59,268 nt of DNA from Candidatus Binatia bacterium (GTDB lineage Bacteria; Desulfobacterota; Binatia; UBA1149; CAITLU01), in assembly GCA_036493895.1 (NCBI GenBank), contig DASXOZ010000074.1, positions 1-59,268 of the forward strand. The letters are read 5' to 3'. The notes under the pieces are model-generated. The model had not been told where the DNA came from. It was given only the letters and a program-made list of their open reading frames with translations, and did not search any database. Below, piece after piece: positions 1-9,364 of the stretch. The position numbers were made by a program, and so were the translations under genes. How positions within the stretch are numbered: position 1 is the first letter of the stretch; each line of letters starts with the position of its first letter.

Positions 1-1
1 G

Positions 2-1267
<1,266 letters not shown>

Positions 1268-1303
1268 GCAGTCGCGCTGCGCGCATACGCGTTTCGCAAC
1301 CAG

Positions 1304-1341
1304 GGCCCCCGTCTCGCAAGAGGCGGGGGCCTTTGCGTTTT
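1304..1341 (+). terminator. Intrinsic terminator after groEL
   Basis: A 12-bp stem (1304-1315 with 1320-1331, one G-T wobble) closes on a GCAA tetraloop and is followed by a T-rich stretch. It separates groEL from lon. Its presence argues against using the in-frame TTG at 1333 as the lon start. Confidence 0.8.
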
Positions 1342-1413
1342 CGATCGCCGATTGGGCCAAGAATCGCCGCCCGACCCTTGTCACCGGTCAAAACGTCCCC
1401 ATCTTCTACCCCG

Positions 1414-3813
1414 ATGAGAACCCTCGAGGGCAATGCTCCGGAGGCGAAGAGTCCGGCTGCGCCGACTTCGGAGTCGGAGTTCGTGCTGCCGCCCTTGCCG
1501 ACGGACGCGATCATCGTGGTTCCGCTTCGCAACGCGGTGCTTTTCCCGGCCGCGATCTCGCCGATCGCGGTAGGAAGGACTTCGTCGATCGCGGCCGTGC
1601 GTGAAGCGGCGCGGCTCGGCAGCCGCGTCGCGTTCGTGCTCCAGCGCGACCCCGCCAGGGGCGAGGTGACGGGCAGCGATCTTTACGCCGTCGGCACCGT
1701 CGGCCAGATCGTCCGCATGGCTCCCGCCGGTGACAAGGGGCTGCACCTGCTGGTGCACGGCCAGGAAAGGGCCCGCCTCGTCGAGTACCTCGCGGGTTGG
1801 CCTTTCCTCGTCGCGCGCGTCGAGATTCCCGCTGTCGAAGAGGCGATCCCGTCCGCCGGGCCCGAAGTCGAGGCGCGATTCCTCCAGCTGAAGGAACAGG
1901 CCACCGAAGCGCTGCGCCTGCTGCCGAACGTTCCGGACGAGTACACCGAGGCCGTGCAGTCGATCGACGGGCCAGGTCCGCTGTGCGACACCGTCGCCAA
2001 CCTTCTGGACATCCCGAACACCGAGAAGCAGGACGTGCTCGAGACGTTCGACCTGCGCCCGCGCCTGGACAAGGTGCTGGAGCTGCTCGGCGCGCGCGTC
2101 CAGGTGCTGCGCCTTTCGAAGGACATCGGCGACAAGGCGCGCAAGGAATTCGACGAGCGCCAGCGTGAGCACGTGCTGCGCGAGCAGCTTCGCCAGATCC
2201 ACAAGGAGCTCGGCGACGAGAACCTGAGCGACGTCGAGGAGCTCGGCACCAGGCTCGACGAAGCCGGCATGCCCGAGGAAACCCTCAAGCAGACGAAGAA
2301 GGAATACCAGAGACTGACGCGCATGGGCGAAGCTTCGCCCGAGTCGTCGATGGTGCGCACCTACCTCGAGTTGATGGCCGAGTTGCCGTGGAAGCTCGAG
2401 GAAGAATCGCCGATCGACATCGCAGCGGCGCGCCGCATCCTCGACGAGGACCACTACGGCCTGGACAAGATCAAGCGCCGCATCCTCGAGTTCCTCGCCG
2501 TGCGCAAGCTCAACCCGGGCGGCAAGAGCCCGATTTTGTGCTTCGTCGGACCTCCCGGCGTCGGCAAGACGTCGCTCGGTCATTCGATCGCGCGCGCGAC
2601 GGGCCGCCCGTTCCAGCGCGTCGCGCTCGGCGGCACGCACGATGAAGCCGAGATCCGCGGCCATCGCCGGACCTACATCGGCTCGATGCCAGGCAACGTC
2701 ATCCAGGCGATCCGCCGCGCCGGCAGCCGCCGCGCCGTGCTCATGCTGGACGAGATCGACAAGCTCGGCGCCGGCGGATTCCACGGCGATCCGGCTTCGG
2801 CGATGCTCGAGGTGCTCGATCCCGAGCAGAACGTGAAGTTCCGCGACAACTATCTCGGCGTCGACTTCGACCTGTCGCACATGATGTTCATCGCGACGGC
2901 CAATTCGCTCGACACGATCCCGGGGCCTTTGCAGGACCGCATGGAGATCATCTCGCTGCCCGGCTACACGGAGGACGAGAAGCTCGAGATTGCCTCGCGC
3001 TACCTCGTGCGGCGCCAGCTCGAGGCCAACGGGCTCACGCCCGAGCAGGCGCAAGTCACGCGCGATGCGCTGCGCTCGATCACTCGCGAGTACACTCGCG
3101 AAGCCGGAGTGCGAAACCTCGAGCGCGAGATCGGCTCGGTGCTGCGCTCGGCTGCGATGAGCATCGCCGAGGGAACGCTCGCGAGCGTCTCGATCGACTC
3201 GCCGCAAGTGCCGGTCATTCTGGGTGCGCCGAAATTCGAGAACGAAACGGCGCTGCGTACCGCGGTGCCGGGCGTCGCGACCGGGCTGGCATGGACGCCG
3301 TTCGGCGGCGATATCCTGTTCATCGAGGCGAGCAAGACGCCCGGATCGGGCAAATTGATCCTGACGGGCCAGCTCGGCGACGTGATGAAGGAATCCGCGC
3401 AGGCAGCGGTGACGCTGGCAAAAGGCGTCGTCGGGGATTCGCTGGAGAAGATCGACCTGCACATCCACGTGCCGGCCGGCGCTACGCCGAAGGACGGCCC
3501 GAGCGCAGGAGTCGCGATCTTCGTCGCTCTCGTTTCGTTGCTCACGGACCGGCCGGTGCGCCCGGACCTGGCGATGACCGGCGAAATCTCGCTGCGCGGA
3601 CTGGTGCTGCCGATCGGCGGCGTCAAGGAGAAGCTGCTCGCCGCGCTGAGGGCCGGCATCACGACGGTGATGCTGCCGCGGCGAAACCAGAAGGACCTCG
3701 AGGACGTTCCCGCCAACGCGAAGGAGCGCCTGGAAGTCATCTGGATGGACCGGGTCGAAGACGCCGTGTGGCACGCGCTCGACGAGACGACGGGGCGCCG
3801 GGCGGTGGCCTGA
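1414..3813 (+). CDS. lon: ATP-dependent protease Lon
   Basis: Cytosolic hexameric AAA+ serine protease that degrades misfolded and regulatory proteins. From ATG 1414 it has 799 residues, the usual Lon length. It has an N-terminal substrate-binding domain (about residues 30-230) and a coiled linker. The Walker A motif GPPGVGKT starts at residue 379, and Walker B is LMLDEIDK. The C-terminal protease domain has the Ser-Lys dyad: Ser697 in PKDGPSAG and Lys740 in GGVKEKL. The frame is open further upstream to a TTG at 1333, but that codon lies inside the groEL terminator, so the ATG is preferred. The location next to groEL groups two proteostasis genes; the terminator implies lon has its own promoter, which I could not pinpoint. 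Confidence 0.96.
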   Translation: MRTLEGNAPEAKSPAAPTSESEFVLPPLPTDAIIVVPLRNAVLFPAAISPIAVGRTSSIAAVREAARLGSRVAFVLQRDPARGEVTGSDLYAVGTVGQIVRMAPAGDKGLHLLVHGQERARLVEYLAGWPFLVARVEIPAVEEAIPSAGPEVEARFLQLKEQATEALRLLPNVPDEYTEAVQSIDGPGPLCDTVANLLDIPNTEKQDVLETFDLRPRLDKVLELLGARVQVLRLSKDIGDKARKEFDERQREHVLREQLRQIHKELGDENLSDVEELGTRLDEAGMPEETLKQTKKEYQRLTRMGEASPESSMVRTYLELMAELPWKLEEESPIDIAAARRILDEDHYGLDKIKRRILEFLAVRKLNPGGKSPILCFVGPPGVGKTSLGHSIARATGRPFQRVALGGTHDEAEIRGHRRTYIGSMPGNVIQAIRRAGSRRAVLMLDEIDKLGAGGFHGDPASAMLEVLDPEQNVKFRDNYLGVDFDLSHMMFIATANSLDTIPGPLQDRMEIISLPGYTEDEKLEIASRYLVRRQLEANGLTPEQAQVTRDALRSITREYTREAGVRNLEREIGSVLRSAAMSIAEGTLASVSIDSPQVPVILGAPKFENETALRTAVPGVATGLAWTPFGGDILFIEASKTPGSGKLILTGQLGDVMKESAQAAVTLAKGVVGDSLEKIDLHIHVPAGATPKDGPSAGVAIFVALVSLLTDRPVRPDLAMTGEISLRGLVLPIGGVKEKLLAALRAGITTVMLPRRNQKDLEDVPANAKERLEVIWMDRVEDAVWHALDETTGRRAVA

Positions 3814-3858
3814 AGCCTGCCGCCTTGCGGCGGACGAGTTGCTGTCGAAACCGCGAAG

Positions 3859-4515
3859 TCAGTCGGCCGCAAGCGGCTCCAGCCAGCGCGCCGTAAGCGT
3901 TCCGGCCAGCGAGATGCCGAGCGAGATCGGCACCGTGTGCCAGAAGAGCAGGTGCAGCCCGTCGTCGACGGGGCACGCGATGCGCACCGCGGCCGCGGCG
4001 AAGAGCAGCGCTGCCGCGCCGGTGCAGGTTGCCGCGTAGTTGCGGTCCAGCGGCGCGCCGCGGCGCACCGCGATGAAAAGCGCAACCCACGGCAGCGCCG
4101 AGAACGAAGCGATCGCGCCGACACAGCGCATCCCTTCGAACAGGAAACGTCCGGTCGAGCGGTTGCCGGAAAGCGCCGGCTCGAGCGAGAGCAGCGCGAA
4201 CGCGAAGGCGCCGATCACCAGCGGAATCGCCAGCGTGCCGCGCCCCTTGGTCATGCCGGGAACCGCCGCGGAAAGTGCGATTCCGCCGGCGATCGAGCCG
4301 GCAGCGATGAACGCGACAAGCTCGAGCAGGAAGCGCCCGTCGTGCAGGTGAAGCGCGAGGTCCTCGCGCAGCCCGAACAGGAACGCCGACCCGAGCGTGA
4401 CGGCCTGGAGCGCGAGCCACCACGCAAGGCGCACGAGCGGCGGCCTGAGCCCAACGACAGGAGTGACGCCGCCGGACAGGCGCGCGACGAGCTCGTCATG
4501 ACTGCGAGGCAGCAT
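3859..4515 (-). CDS. NrsF-type (DUF1109) membrane anti-sigma factor
   Basis: A 218-residue protein with about six hydrophobic membrane segments and the family's short cytosolic N-terminal motif (DELVARLSGG..PV..LRPPL). Two cysteines, Cys131 and Cys181 (the second in ACPVDDG), sit where NrsF/DUF1109 proteins keep a conserved pair linked to signal sensing. The start at 4515 is chosen because it lies 7 bases after the stop of the upstream sigma gene and is preceded by GGGAG. It is co-transcribed with that ECF sigma factor and is inferred to hold it at the membrane until stress. In Caulobacter the comparable SigF/NrsF pair responds to heavy metals; the signal here is unknown. Confidence 0.85.
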   Translation of the reverse strand: MLPRSHDELVARLSGGVTPVVGLRPPLVRLAWWLALQAVTLGSAFLFGLREDLALHLHDGRFLLELVAFIAAGSIAGGIALSAAVPGMTKGRGTLAIPLVIGAFAFALLSLEPALSGNRSTGRFLFEGMRCVGAIASFSALPWVALFIAVRRGAPLDRNYAATCTGAAALLFAAAAVRIACPVDDGLHLLFWHTVPISLGISLAGTLTARWLEPLAAD

Positions 4516-4522
4516 CACCGCT

Positions 4523-5071
4523 TCAGCTCCCGAGAAGGCGACGCAGCGCCTTGTAGGCACGGTGCGCGCGCACGCGGAACGCGACCGGAGAAACGCCGGC
4601 CCGTGCGGCCGCCGCTTCGGTGGAAAACCCTTCGATCTTGAGCAGCTCCAGGGCCTGGCGCTGCGGAGGCGTCAGGCGGCCGAACGCGCGCGCGAAATCC
4701 AGGCGGGCGTAGCTGTCGTCGGGAACGGCGACGTGCATCGACGGCTCGACCGGCCGCTCTCTCAGGGCGCGGCGCCGGTGGCGTCGCATCTGCCGCGACA
4801 TGACGTGCGAGGCGATCGCATACATCCACGGTTCGACCGGACGCGATACGAGGTAGGTGTGGCGCGCGCGGTGAATCGCAATCATGGTCTCCTGGTACAC
4901 GTCCTCCACCTGCCCCTGGTCAGCGATACGCGCGCGAAGGAATCTCAACAGGTCCGGACCGATGTCGTCGAGCAGGGAGCGATAGGCCTCGGCGTCTCCC
5001 TTCTGGGCAGCCTCCATCCAGTCGCACCGGCGCTTGCGGCGCTGTTCGCGTTCTGCGTTCTTCATGGTCAC
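4523..5071 (-). CDS. RNA polymerase ECF sigma factor, partner of the NrsF-like protein
   Basis: A 182-residue group 4 sigma factor. Region 2 is seen as DLLRFLRARI..QGQVEDVYQETMIAIHRARHTY with the WMYAIASHV segment. Region 4 is LTPPQRQALELLKIEGFSTEAAAARAGVSPVAFRVRAHRAYKAL, an HTH that reads the -35 element. It directs core polymerase to a stress regulon. The first gene of a two-gene operon, it is followed after 7 bases by the anti-sigma gene. The ATG at 5071 gives a basic N-terminal extension; a Met at residue 19 (WMEAAQKGD) is an alternative start closer to the family's usual N-terminus. Confidence 0.92.
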   Translation of the reverse strand: MTMKNAEREQRRKRRCDWMEAAQKGDAEAYRSLLDDIGPDLLRFLRARIADQGQVEDVYQETMIAIHRARHTYLVSRPVEPWMYAIASHVMSRQMRRHRRRALRERPVEPSMHVAVPDDSYARLDFARAFGRLTPPQRQALELLKIEGFSTEAAAARAGVSPVAFRVRAHRAYKALRRLLGS

Positions 5072-5386
5072 GGCCGTCGCCGATGTTACGTCCGCTCGTG
5101 ACGTGAGGCCAAGCCCTCGGCGCCGCGATCTCCGCCCCGGATTAGCCGCAGACCGGGCGCCAGTCGAGAGGAAATCTGACGGCCCGCCCCGGGCGGGGCG
5201 GGCTCGCGGCGGTCGCCAGTCCGTCGTGCCGTCAGGTTGCCTGCCCCGTTTACTTCGGAATCGCCCGATTTTCGCTGCCGTTGCATCGGTTCGCGAGGCA
5301 GGGGTTTATATGCGCAACGGAAAATCCGAGCGCACGAAGTGCGGCGCGGCAGCGAACGCGCCGCGCCGCTCGGCGAGGCAATCGCC
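5072..5386. other. Divergent intergenic region (sigma operon / VOC gene) with a perfect GC hairpin
   Basis: No gene is seen. At 5182-5203 GCCCGCCCC and GGGGCGGGC form a perfect 9-bp stem around a GGGC loop. It has no T-tract and lies between divergent genes, so a terminator role is unlikely. An AT-rich TTTATATG stretch at 5305-5312 is the only -10-like patch, about 75 bases before the VOC gene; no convincing -35 accompanies it. Confidence 0.5.
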
Positions 5387-5746
5387 ATGATCACCGGAAT
5401 CCACCACGTCCAGCTCGCGATGCCGCGCGGAGGCGAGGCCGAGGCGCGCGCGTTCTACTCGGGCGTCCTCGGCATTGCCGAGGTCGCCAAGCCCGCAGCG
5501 CTCGCAGCAAGGGGCGGCGCCTGGTTCGAAAGCCCCGAAGTAAGGATTCACCTCGGCGTCGACGAGGAGTTCCGGCCCGCAAAGAAGGCACATCCGGCCC
5601 TGCTGGTGCGCGATCTGGCCGCCGTCATCGCCAGGATTCGAAATGCCGGTCTCGAGGTGACCGAAGAAGAAATGCCGGGATACCGCCGCATCTACGTGCT
5701 CGATCCTTTCGGCAATCGACTCGAGCTGATGCAGCCGCTCGGCTAA
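5387..5746 (+). CDS. VOC-fold (glyoxalase/bleomycin-resistance/dioxygenase) protein
   Basis: A 119-residue single-module protein with the vicinal-oxygen-chelate pattern. It opens with ITGIHHVQLAMP, whose His is a likely metal ligand, continues with the EARAFYSGVLGI helix and closes with the strand YVLDPFGNRLELMQP, whose Glu is the usual last metal ligand. Such proteins catalyse isomerisation, ring cleavage or drug binding; the substrate cannot be read from sequence. The start is the ATG at 5387, just before the conserved first strand. It stands alone between the sigma operon and a secreted-protein gene, so context gives no substrate clue. Confidence 0.85.
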   Translation: MITGIHHVQLAMPRGGEAEARAFYSGVLGIAEVAKPAALAARGGAWFESPEVRIHLGVDEEFRPAKKAHPALLVRDLAAVIARIRNAGLEVTEEEMPGYRRIYVLDPFGNRLELMQPLG

Positions 5747-5909
5747 GCTGCGGGCCGCTGCGCAGCCGGAGACGGCGATCACGGCTTGCCGCCCGCACAC
5801 CGGGACGCCGGGCGCCGGCAGCCCGGCCAAAGGCCATGGCTACGGCAGCGAAAATTCGGCACAGTTGGGCGGCGCGCGCCTGGCGCCGCCTTCGGGAGGG
5901 ACTCAACCA

Positions 5910-7388
5910 ATGCTGACCGACAAGTTCCGGGGTATACGCCTGTCTTCCTGGAGCCCCGCGCTCCTTGCCGCCGCCGTGCTGCTCGCCGCATCGAATGCCG
6001 GCGCGATGCCGCGTGGAAAAGTCCTGCCCCGCCAGATCGATCCCGCCGGACGCTCTGCGCAGCCGTCCGGCGACGCCAACGTCGGGCGCCCGGATTCTTC
6101 GTGCCGCCCGCACCGCAATACGCTCGTCTACCACGGCGGCGAGCTCGTGCAGCATCCGGACGTCTTCCTGCTGTTCTGGGGAAGCCTCTGGAACACCGAT
6201 GCCGCGCATATTTCGGCGAAGGCCGACCTGGAAAGCATGTACGGCAAGCTCGTGACGAGCGAGTTCGCATGCGCGTGGCAGGAATACGGCGTTCCCGCGT
6301 TTCCGCTCGGCACGGGCTCCTACGCCGGATCCTTCGTCATCTCCGGCACGCCGCCCAATCCCATCCTCGACTCCGACATCCAGACTGCGATCCAGGCGGA
6401 GATCGCGGCCCACCATGCGCCGGCGATCGGCAGCAACGAAGTCTACGTGATGGTCACTCCGGATGGCTTTCCGGTCACGGCGAGCGACGGAAGTACGGGC
6501 TGCGGCGGCTCGAACTTCCAGTTCTGCGGCTATCACGACGAATTCCAGATGGGTCCCGACCATTATCGCTACGAAGTGCTGCCGTTCCCGTGCAGCGACG
6601 GCGGCGGCACCTGCTTCGTCGATTTCGGCGAGAGCGTGAACAAGGCGTACGAGGTCGTCGGCTCCCACGAGCTGTCCGAGCTCGTCACCGACCCCGACAA
6701 CGCCGTTGCCGGCTGGTACAGCGATCACGACGGCCAGGAGAACGCCGACATCTGCGCGGCCGATTCCTGCATTTTTGACCTCAATACGGGAATGGGCACT
6801 TTCTCGATGAACTCGACGTGGTCGAACCTCGCGCGCGGCTGCGTTGCGTCCGTTCCGTGCGCACCGAGATCCATCGGCTGCACCGACGACGCCCCGGGCG
6901 CGTGCTCGGCGTCCGCGGGAAAGACCGGCGCCTGCTCGCTGGAATGGCAGGTCGATCCGAACCTCTCGCAGAAAAAGGGCGAGACGACCGGACGCGTCAC
7001 CTGCTCCGACGGGCTTCCGTTCTGCGACGCCGACGGCATGAGCAACGGCACCTGCACGTTCCACGTCGCCGCGTGCATGAACAACTCGGACCCGCGCATC
7101 GCCACCTGCCAGCTTTCTCCGATCGACTCGATCACGATCCGCCAGCCCCTGGTGGGCGACCCGTTGATTGCGACGATCCTCGATGGGCTGAACTCCGCGG
7201 ATCCCTCCGCGGTGGGCAGCGTCTCCGGCAATACGCTGACGTTCAGCACGCCGGCAAGCACGGGCGATTCGTGCACGAGCTATCTGGACGTACCGGTCGC
7301 GGCGGGAGAGCGCCTCACGATCTCGGCCCGGCTCACGACCGACGTCGGGCACGTCTCGAGCAAGCTGCAGCTGACGTGCACGAACTGA
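5910..7388 (+). CDS. Secreted EXORDIUM/PHI-1-like protein
   Basis: A 492-residue exported protein. The start ATG 5910 has GGGAGG about 10 bases upstream, and a signal peptide covers about residues 1-32 (hydrophobic ALLAAAVLLAASNAGA). The N-terminal half resembles the phosphate-induced/EXORDIUM family: YHGGELVQHPDVFLLFWG near the start, then SHELSELVTDP (His253, Glu254) and GWYSDHDGQENADIC. The HExxE...TDP...E.aDxC pattern looks like a metal-binding or peptidase-like site, but activity is not established for bacterial members. The C-terminal 180 residues are Cys-rich (about ten Cys) and resemble nothing I recognise. Likely periplasmic or extracellular. Family assignment is by motif only. Confidence 0.6.
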   Translation: MLTDKFRGIRLSSWSPALLAAAVLLAASNAGAMPRGKVLPRQIDPAGRSAQPSGDANVGRPDSSCRPHRNTLVYHGGELVQHPDVFLLFWGSLWNTDAAHISAKADLESMYGKLVTSEFACAWQEYGVPAFPLGTGSYAGSFVISGTPPNPILDSDIQTAIQAEIAAHHAPAIGSNEVYVMVTPDGFPVTASDGSTGCGGSNFQFCGYHDEFQMGPDHYRYEVLPFPCSDGGGTCFVDFGESVNKAYEVVGSHELSELVTDPDNAVAGWYSDHDGQENADICAADSCIFDLNTGMGTFSMNSTWSNLARGCVASVPCAPRSIGCTDDAPGACSASAGKTGACSLEWQVDPNLSQKKGETTGRVTCSDGLPFCDADGMSNGTCTFHVAACMNNSDPRIATCQLSPIDSITIRQPLVGDPLIATILDGLNSADPSAVGSVSGNTLTFSTPASTGDSCTSYLDVPVAAGERLTISARLTTDVGHVSSKLQLTCTN

Positions 7389-7407
7389 GGGCCGGCCAGT
7401 ACGGGCC

Positions 7408-7545
7408 GTGAGCAGCGTGCCCTCTACATCGGGCGCTTCGCAGCACCTTGCCGCCATCGACATGACCCGCGGCCTGGTCATGCTGATTCGGGGTACAAGG
7501 CCACCGACGAAATCTGTTCACGCGCTATGTCTGGGAATTTTCTGA
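7408..7545 (+). pseudogene. Possible remnant of a DUF1624/HGSNAT-like membrane acyltransferase gene
   Basis: From GTG 7408 a 45-codon frame reads ...LAAIDMTRGLVMLI, which closely resembles the conserved N-terminus of heparan-acetyltransferase-like (DUF1624) membrane proteins (xSIDxLRGLVMVLMALDH). The similarity stops at that point; the frame runs on as unrelated residues and ends at TGA 7543, next to the GST start. It looks like a 5' fragment left after a deletion. It could also be coincidence over about 11 residues. Confidence 0.35.
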
Positions 7546-7547
7546 AG

Positions 7548-8201
7548 ATGAAACTCTACGCCCACCCGTTTTCTTCGTACTGCCAGAAAGTGCTGATCGC
7601 GTTCTACGAGAACGACTTGCCGTACGAGCTGCGCATGCTCGGCCCCGGCGAGGACGAGGTGGCGGCCGAATTTGCCGCGCTGTGGCCGCTGCGGCGCATG
7701 CCGGTGCTCGTCGATGGGCCGCACACCATCGTCGAATCGACGATCCTGATCGAGCATCTGCAGCTTCATCATCCCGGTCCGGTGCGTCTCGTTCCCGCCG
7801 ATCCCGACCGCGCGATCGCTGTGCGGATGCTGGACCGCTTCTTCGACAACTACGTGATGACGCCGGTACAGAAGATCGTCGGCGACAGCCTGAGGCCCGC
7901 CGACAGCCGCGATCCGTTCGGAGTCGGCGAAGCGCACACGGCGCTCGAGACGGCATACGGTTGGCTCGATGCGACGATTGCCGGGCGCCGCTGGGCCGCC
8001 GGCGAAGACTTCACGCTCGCGGACTGCGCCGCCGCCCCGTCGCTCTTCTATGCGGACTGGGTGCACCCGGTGTCCGCGTCGTTCGCCCGCGTGCGCGAGT
8101 ACCGGACACGCCTGCTCGGGCGCCCGTCGTTCGCCCGGGCAGTCGACGAAGCCCGGCCGTACCGGCCGCTGTTTCCGCTCGGCGCACCCGATCGCGACTG
8201 A
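7548..8201 (+). CDS. Glutathione S-transferase family protein
   Basis: A 217-residue GST. The N-terminal thioredoxin-like domain (1-80) begins MKLYAHPFSSYCQKVLIAFYEN, with a Ser/Cys pair at the usual active-site turn. It continues with the cis-Pro RMPVLVDG and the glutathione gamma-Glu-binding VEST. The helical C-terminal domain (90-205) has the conserved FTLADCAAAPSLFYAD (N-capping/hydrophobic staple region). ATG 7548 is preferred because the fold starts there; an in-frame ATG at 7527 would add seven residues. It likely conjugates or reduces electrophiles in the cytosol; substrate unknown. The gene seems monocistronic, preceded by a decayed acyltransferase fragment. Confidence 0.88.
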   Translation: MKLYAHPFSSYCQKVLIAFYENDLPYELRMLGPGEDEVAAEFAALWPLRRMPVLVDGPHTIVESTILIEHLQLHHPGPVRLVPADPDRAIAVRMLDRFFDNYVMTPVQKIVGDSLRPADSRDPFGVGEAHTALETAYGWLDATIAGRRWAAGEDFTLADCAAAPSLFYADWVHPVSASFARVREYRTRLLGRPSFARAVDEARPYRPLFPLGAPDRD

Positions 8202-8282
8202 CTGCGACGAAGCTGCGCGACCGTCAGTGCCTATGCGGCGCAGAATTCGCGGAGCGGAGGAACTCAGGCCCGGATGAACCGA

Positions 8283-8519
8283 TCAGGCCCGAATGAAGCG
8301 CGTGAGGTAGACACCGAATGCGATGCACCCGGCGAAGCCGACGATGAGCAACCCGAGCGCGATCGGCCTCTGCTGGCGAGCGAGCGCCGCGCAAACAATC
8401 GCGGTCAGAGTCTCGGCGGTAAGCTCCTGGTAGTAGAAGCCGCGACGGATCGGCGCAGGCTCGTGGGGCGCATTGGCTTTGTCGGGCTCGAGCCGGAACA
8501 GGCGGCGGGCGAAGATCAT
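8283..8519 (-). CDS. Small single-pass membrane protein, unknown function
   Basis: A 78-residue protein from ATG 8519, which has a good GGAGG 7 bases upstream and decides the start. The N-terminal half is polar (LEPDKANAPHEPAPIRRGFYYQELTAETL) and probably cytosolic. The C-terminal half holds one hydrophobic segment (ALGLLIVGFAGCIAFGVYL) ending in FIRA. I recognise no family. It is convergent with the GST gene upstream. The ribosome-binding site and hydropathy support a real gene. Confidence 0.5.
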   Translation of the reverse strand: MIFARRLFRLEPDKANAPHEPAPIRRGFYYQELTAETLTAIVCAALARQQRPIALGLLIVGFAGCIAFGVYLTRFIRA

Positions 8520-8883
8520 CGGCGCCTCCGAACCGCTGGCCCTGCACTGCAGGACGCGCGGCTCTGCATGAATAGACGGGCGTGGCGCCGCTGGCAAGAA
8601 GCGCGGGGCTCTGCGGTGTCACGTCACTGTGTGCAACCGCGAGCAAGCAAGCCGTGGGCATGCCGCGGGACAACGCTGATTCTTTTCCGTTCGCGGGGTT
8701 TGCGGTTTCGACAGGTGTCCTCAGTCACGCAACGCGACTGGTCGCGCGCGTCGCTGATGTGTCGATAAAAATTGCACAGCAATCTCCCCGGCGGCGACGA
8801 CGGGAGGCTCCGGGCCGCGCTATCGCGGCGACGCGCGCAGCGGCGGCCGTTGAAGTTTTTTCGCGAGCGTCCGTCTTCTTTCC
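8520..8883. other. Intergenic region, nothing recognised
   Basis: 364 bases between a minus-strand small membrane protein and a plus-strand membrane protein. I see no convincing promoter, hairpin or RNA gene. The middle (about 8755-8790) is locally AT-richer than the flanks, as expected of divergent promoters. Confidence 0.4.
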
Positions 8884-9306
8884 ATGACCGGTGCTGGTTC
8901 GTCGCGACATGCGCGCATCGCCTTCCGCGACGGTGACGACGTATTGGCGGCGTCGCCGCGCGCGTCCGCGACTGCGGCAATCGGCGATCTGTCCAGGCTC
9001 AACTGGGACCGCCAGGAGCTTCTCAGCCTGCTTTCGGCATCGGCGACGCTGGCGGGTCTCTGCATCACCGTCGTCGCGCTGATGAACGCGTTCAACAAGG
9101 CGAACAGCGGGGCAACGATCGTCGACGACGTGCTCGCGCTGTGTGCCGCCGCGTTCCTGCTGTCGACGTACCTGATCTTCTGGGCGCTGCGCAGCTCGTC
9201 GCCGTCCGTCGCGGTCGTGCTGACGAAGTCCGTCGACGTCATCTTCCTGGCCGCACTGAGCGCGATGACGGCTGCCGGTTTCATCATGCTCTACACGATC
9301 TGGTAG
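8884..9306 (+). CDS. Small integral membrane protein, unknown function
   Basis: A 140-residue protein. It has a polar N-terminus (1-40) ending in LSRLNWDRQELLSLLSASATLAGLC, then three predicted membrane helices: about 48-66 (LAGLCITVVALMNAF), 80-102 (DVLALCAAAFLLSTYLIFW) and 115-139 (VIFLAALSAMTAAGFIMLYTIW). It ends exactly after the last helix. No family recognised. The start codon at 8884 has no clear Shine-Dalgarno sequence. It converges with the MBOAT gene. Confidence 0.55.
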   Translation: MTGAGSSRHARIAFRDGDDVLAASPRASATAAIGDLSRLNWDRQELLSLLSASATLAGLCITVVALMNAFNKANSGATIVDDVLALCAAAFLLSTYLIFWALRSSSPSVAVVLTKSVDVIFLAALSAMTAAGFIMLYTIW

Positions 9307-9364
9307 CCCCGCCGCGCTACCGAAAGCTCTGGTCGCGAATCTTTGCGAGCCCGGGCGCCGGCGC

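Noticed and set aside
1333..1413. Upstream TTG start for lon
   Set aside because: It falls inside the groEL terminator; the ATG at 1414 gives the normal Lon length.
1381..3774. A 797-codon minus-strand frame across lon
   Set aside because: Antisense shadow of lon with Arg/His/Gln-rich low-complexity translation and no ribosome-binding site or family motif.
5182..5203. Perfect GC hairpin as a terminator
   Set aside because: It lies between divergent genes and has no T-tract, so there is no transcript for it to end; recorded only as a structure.
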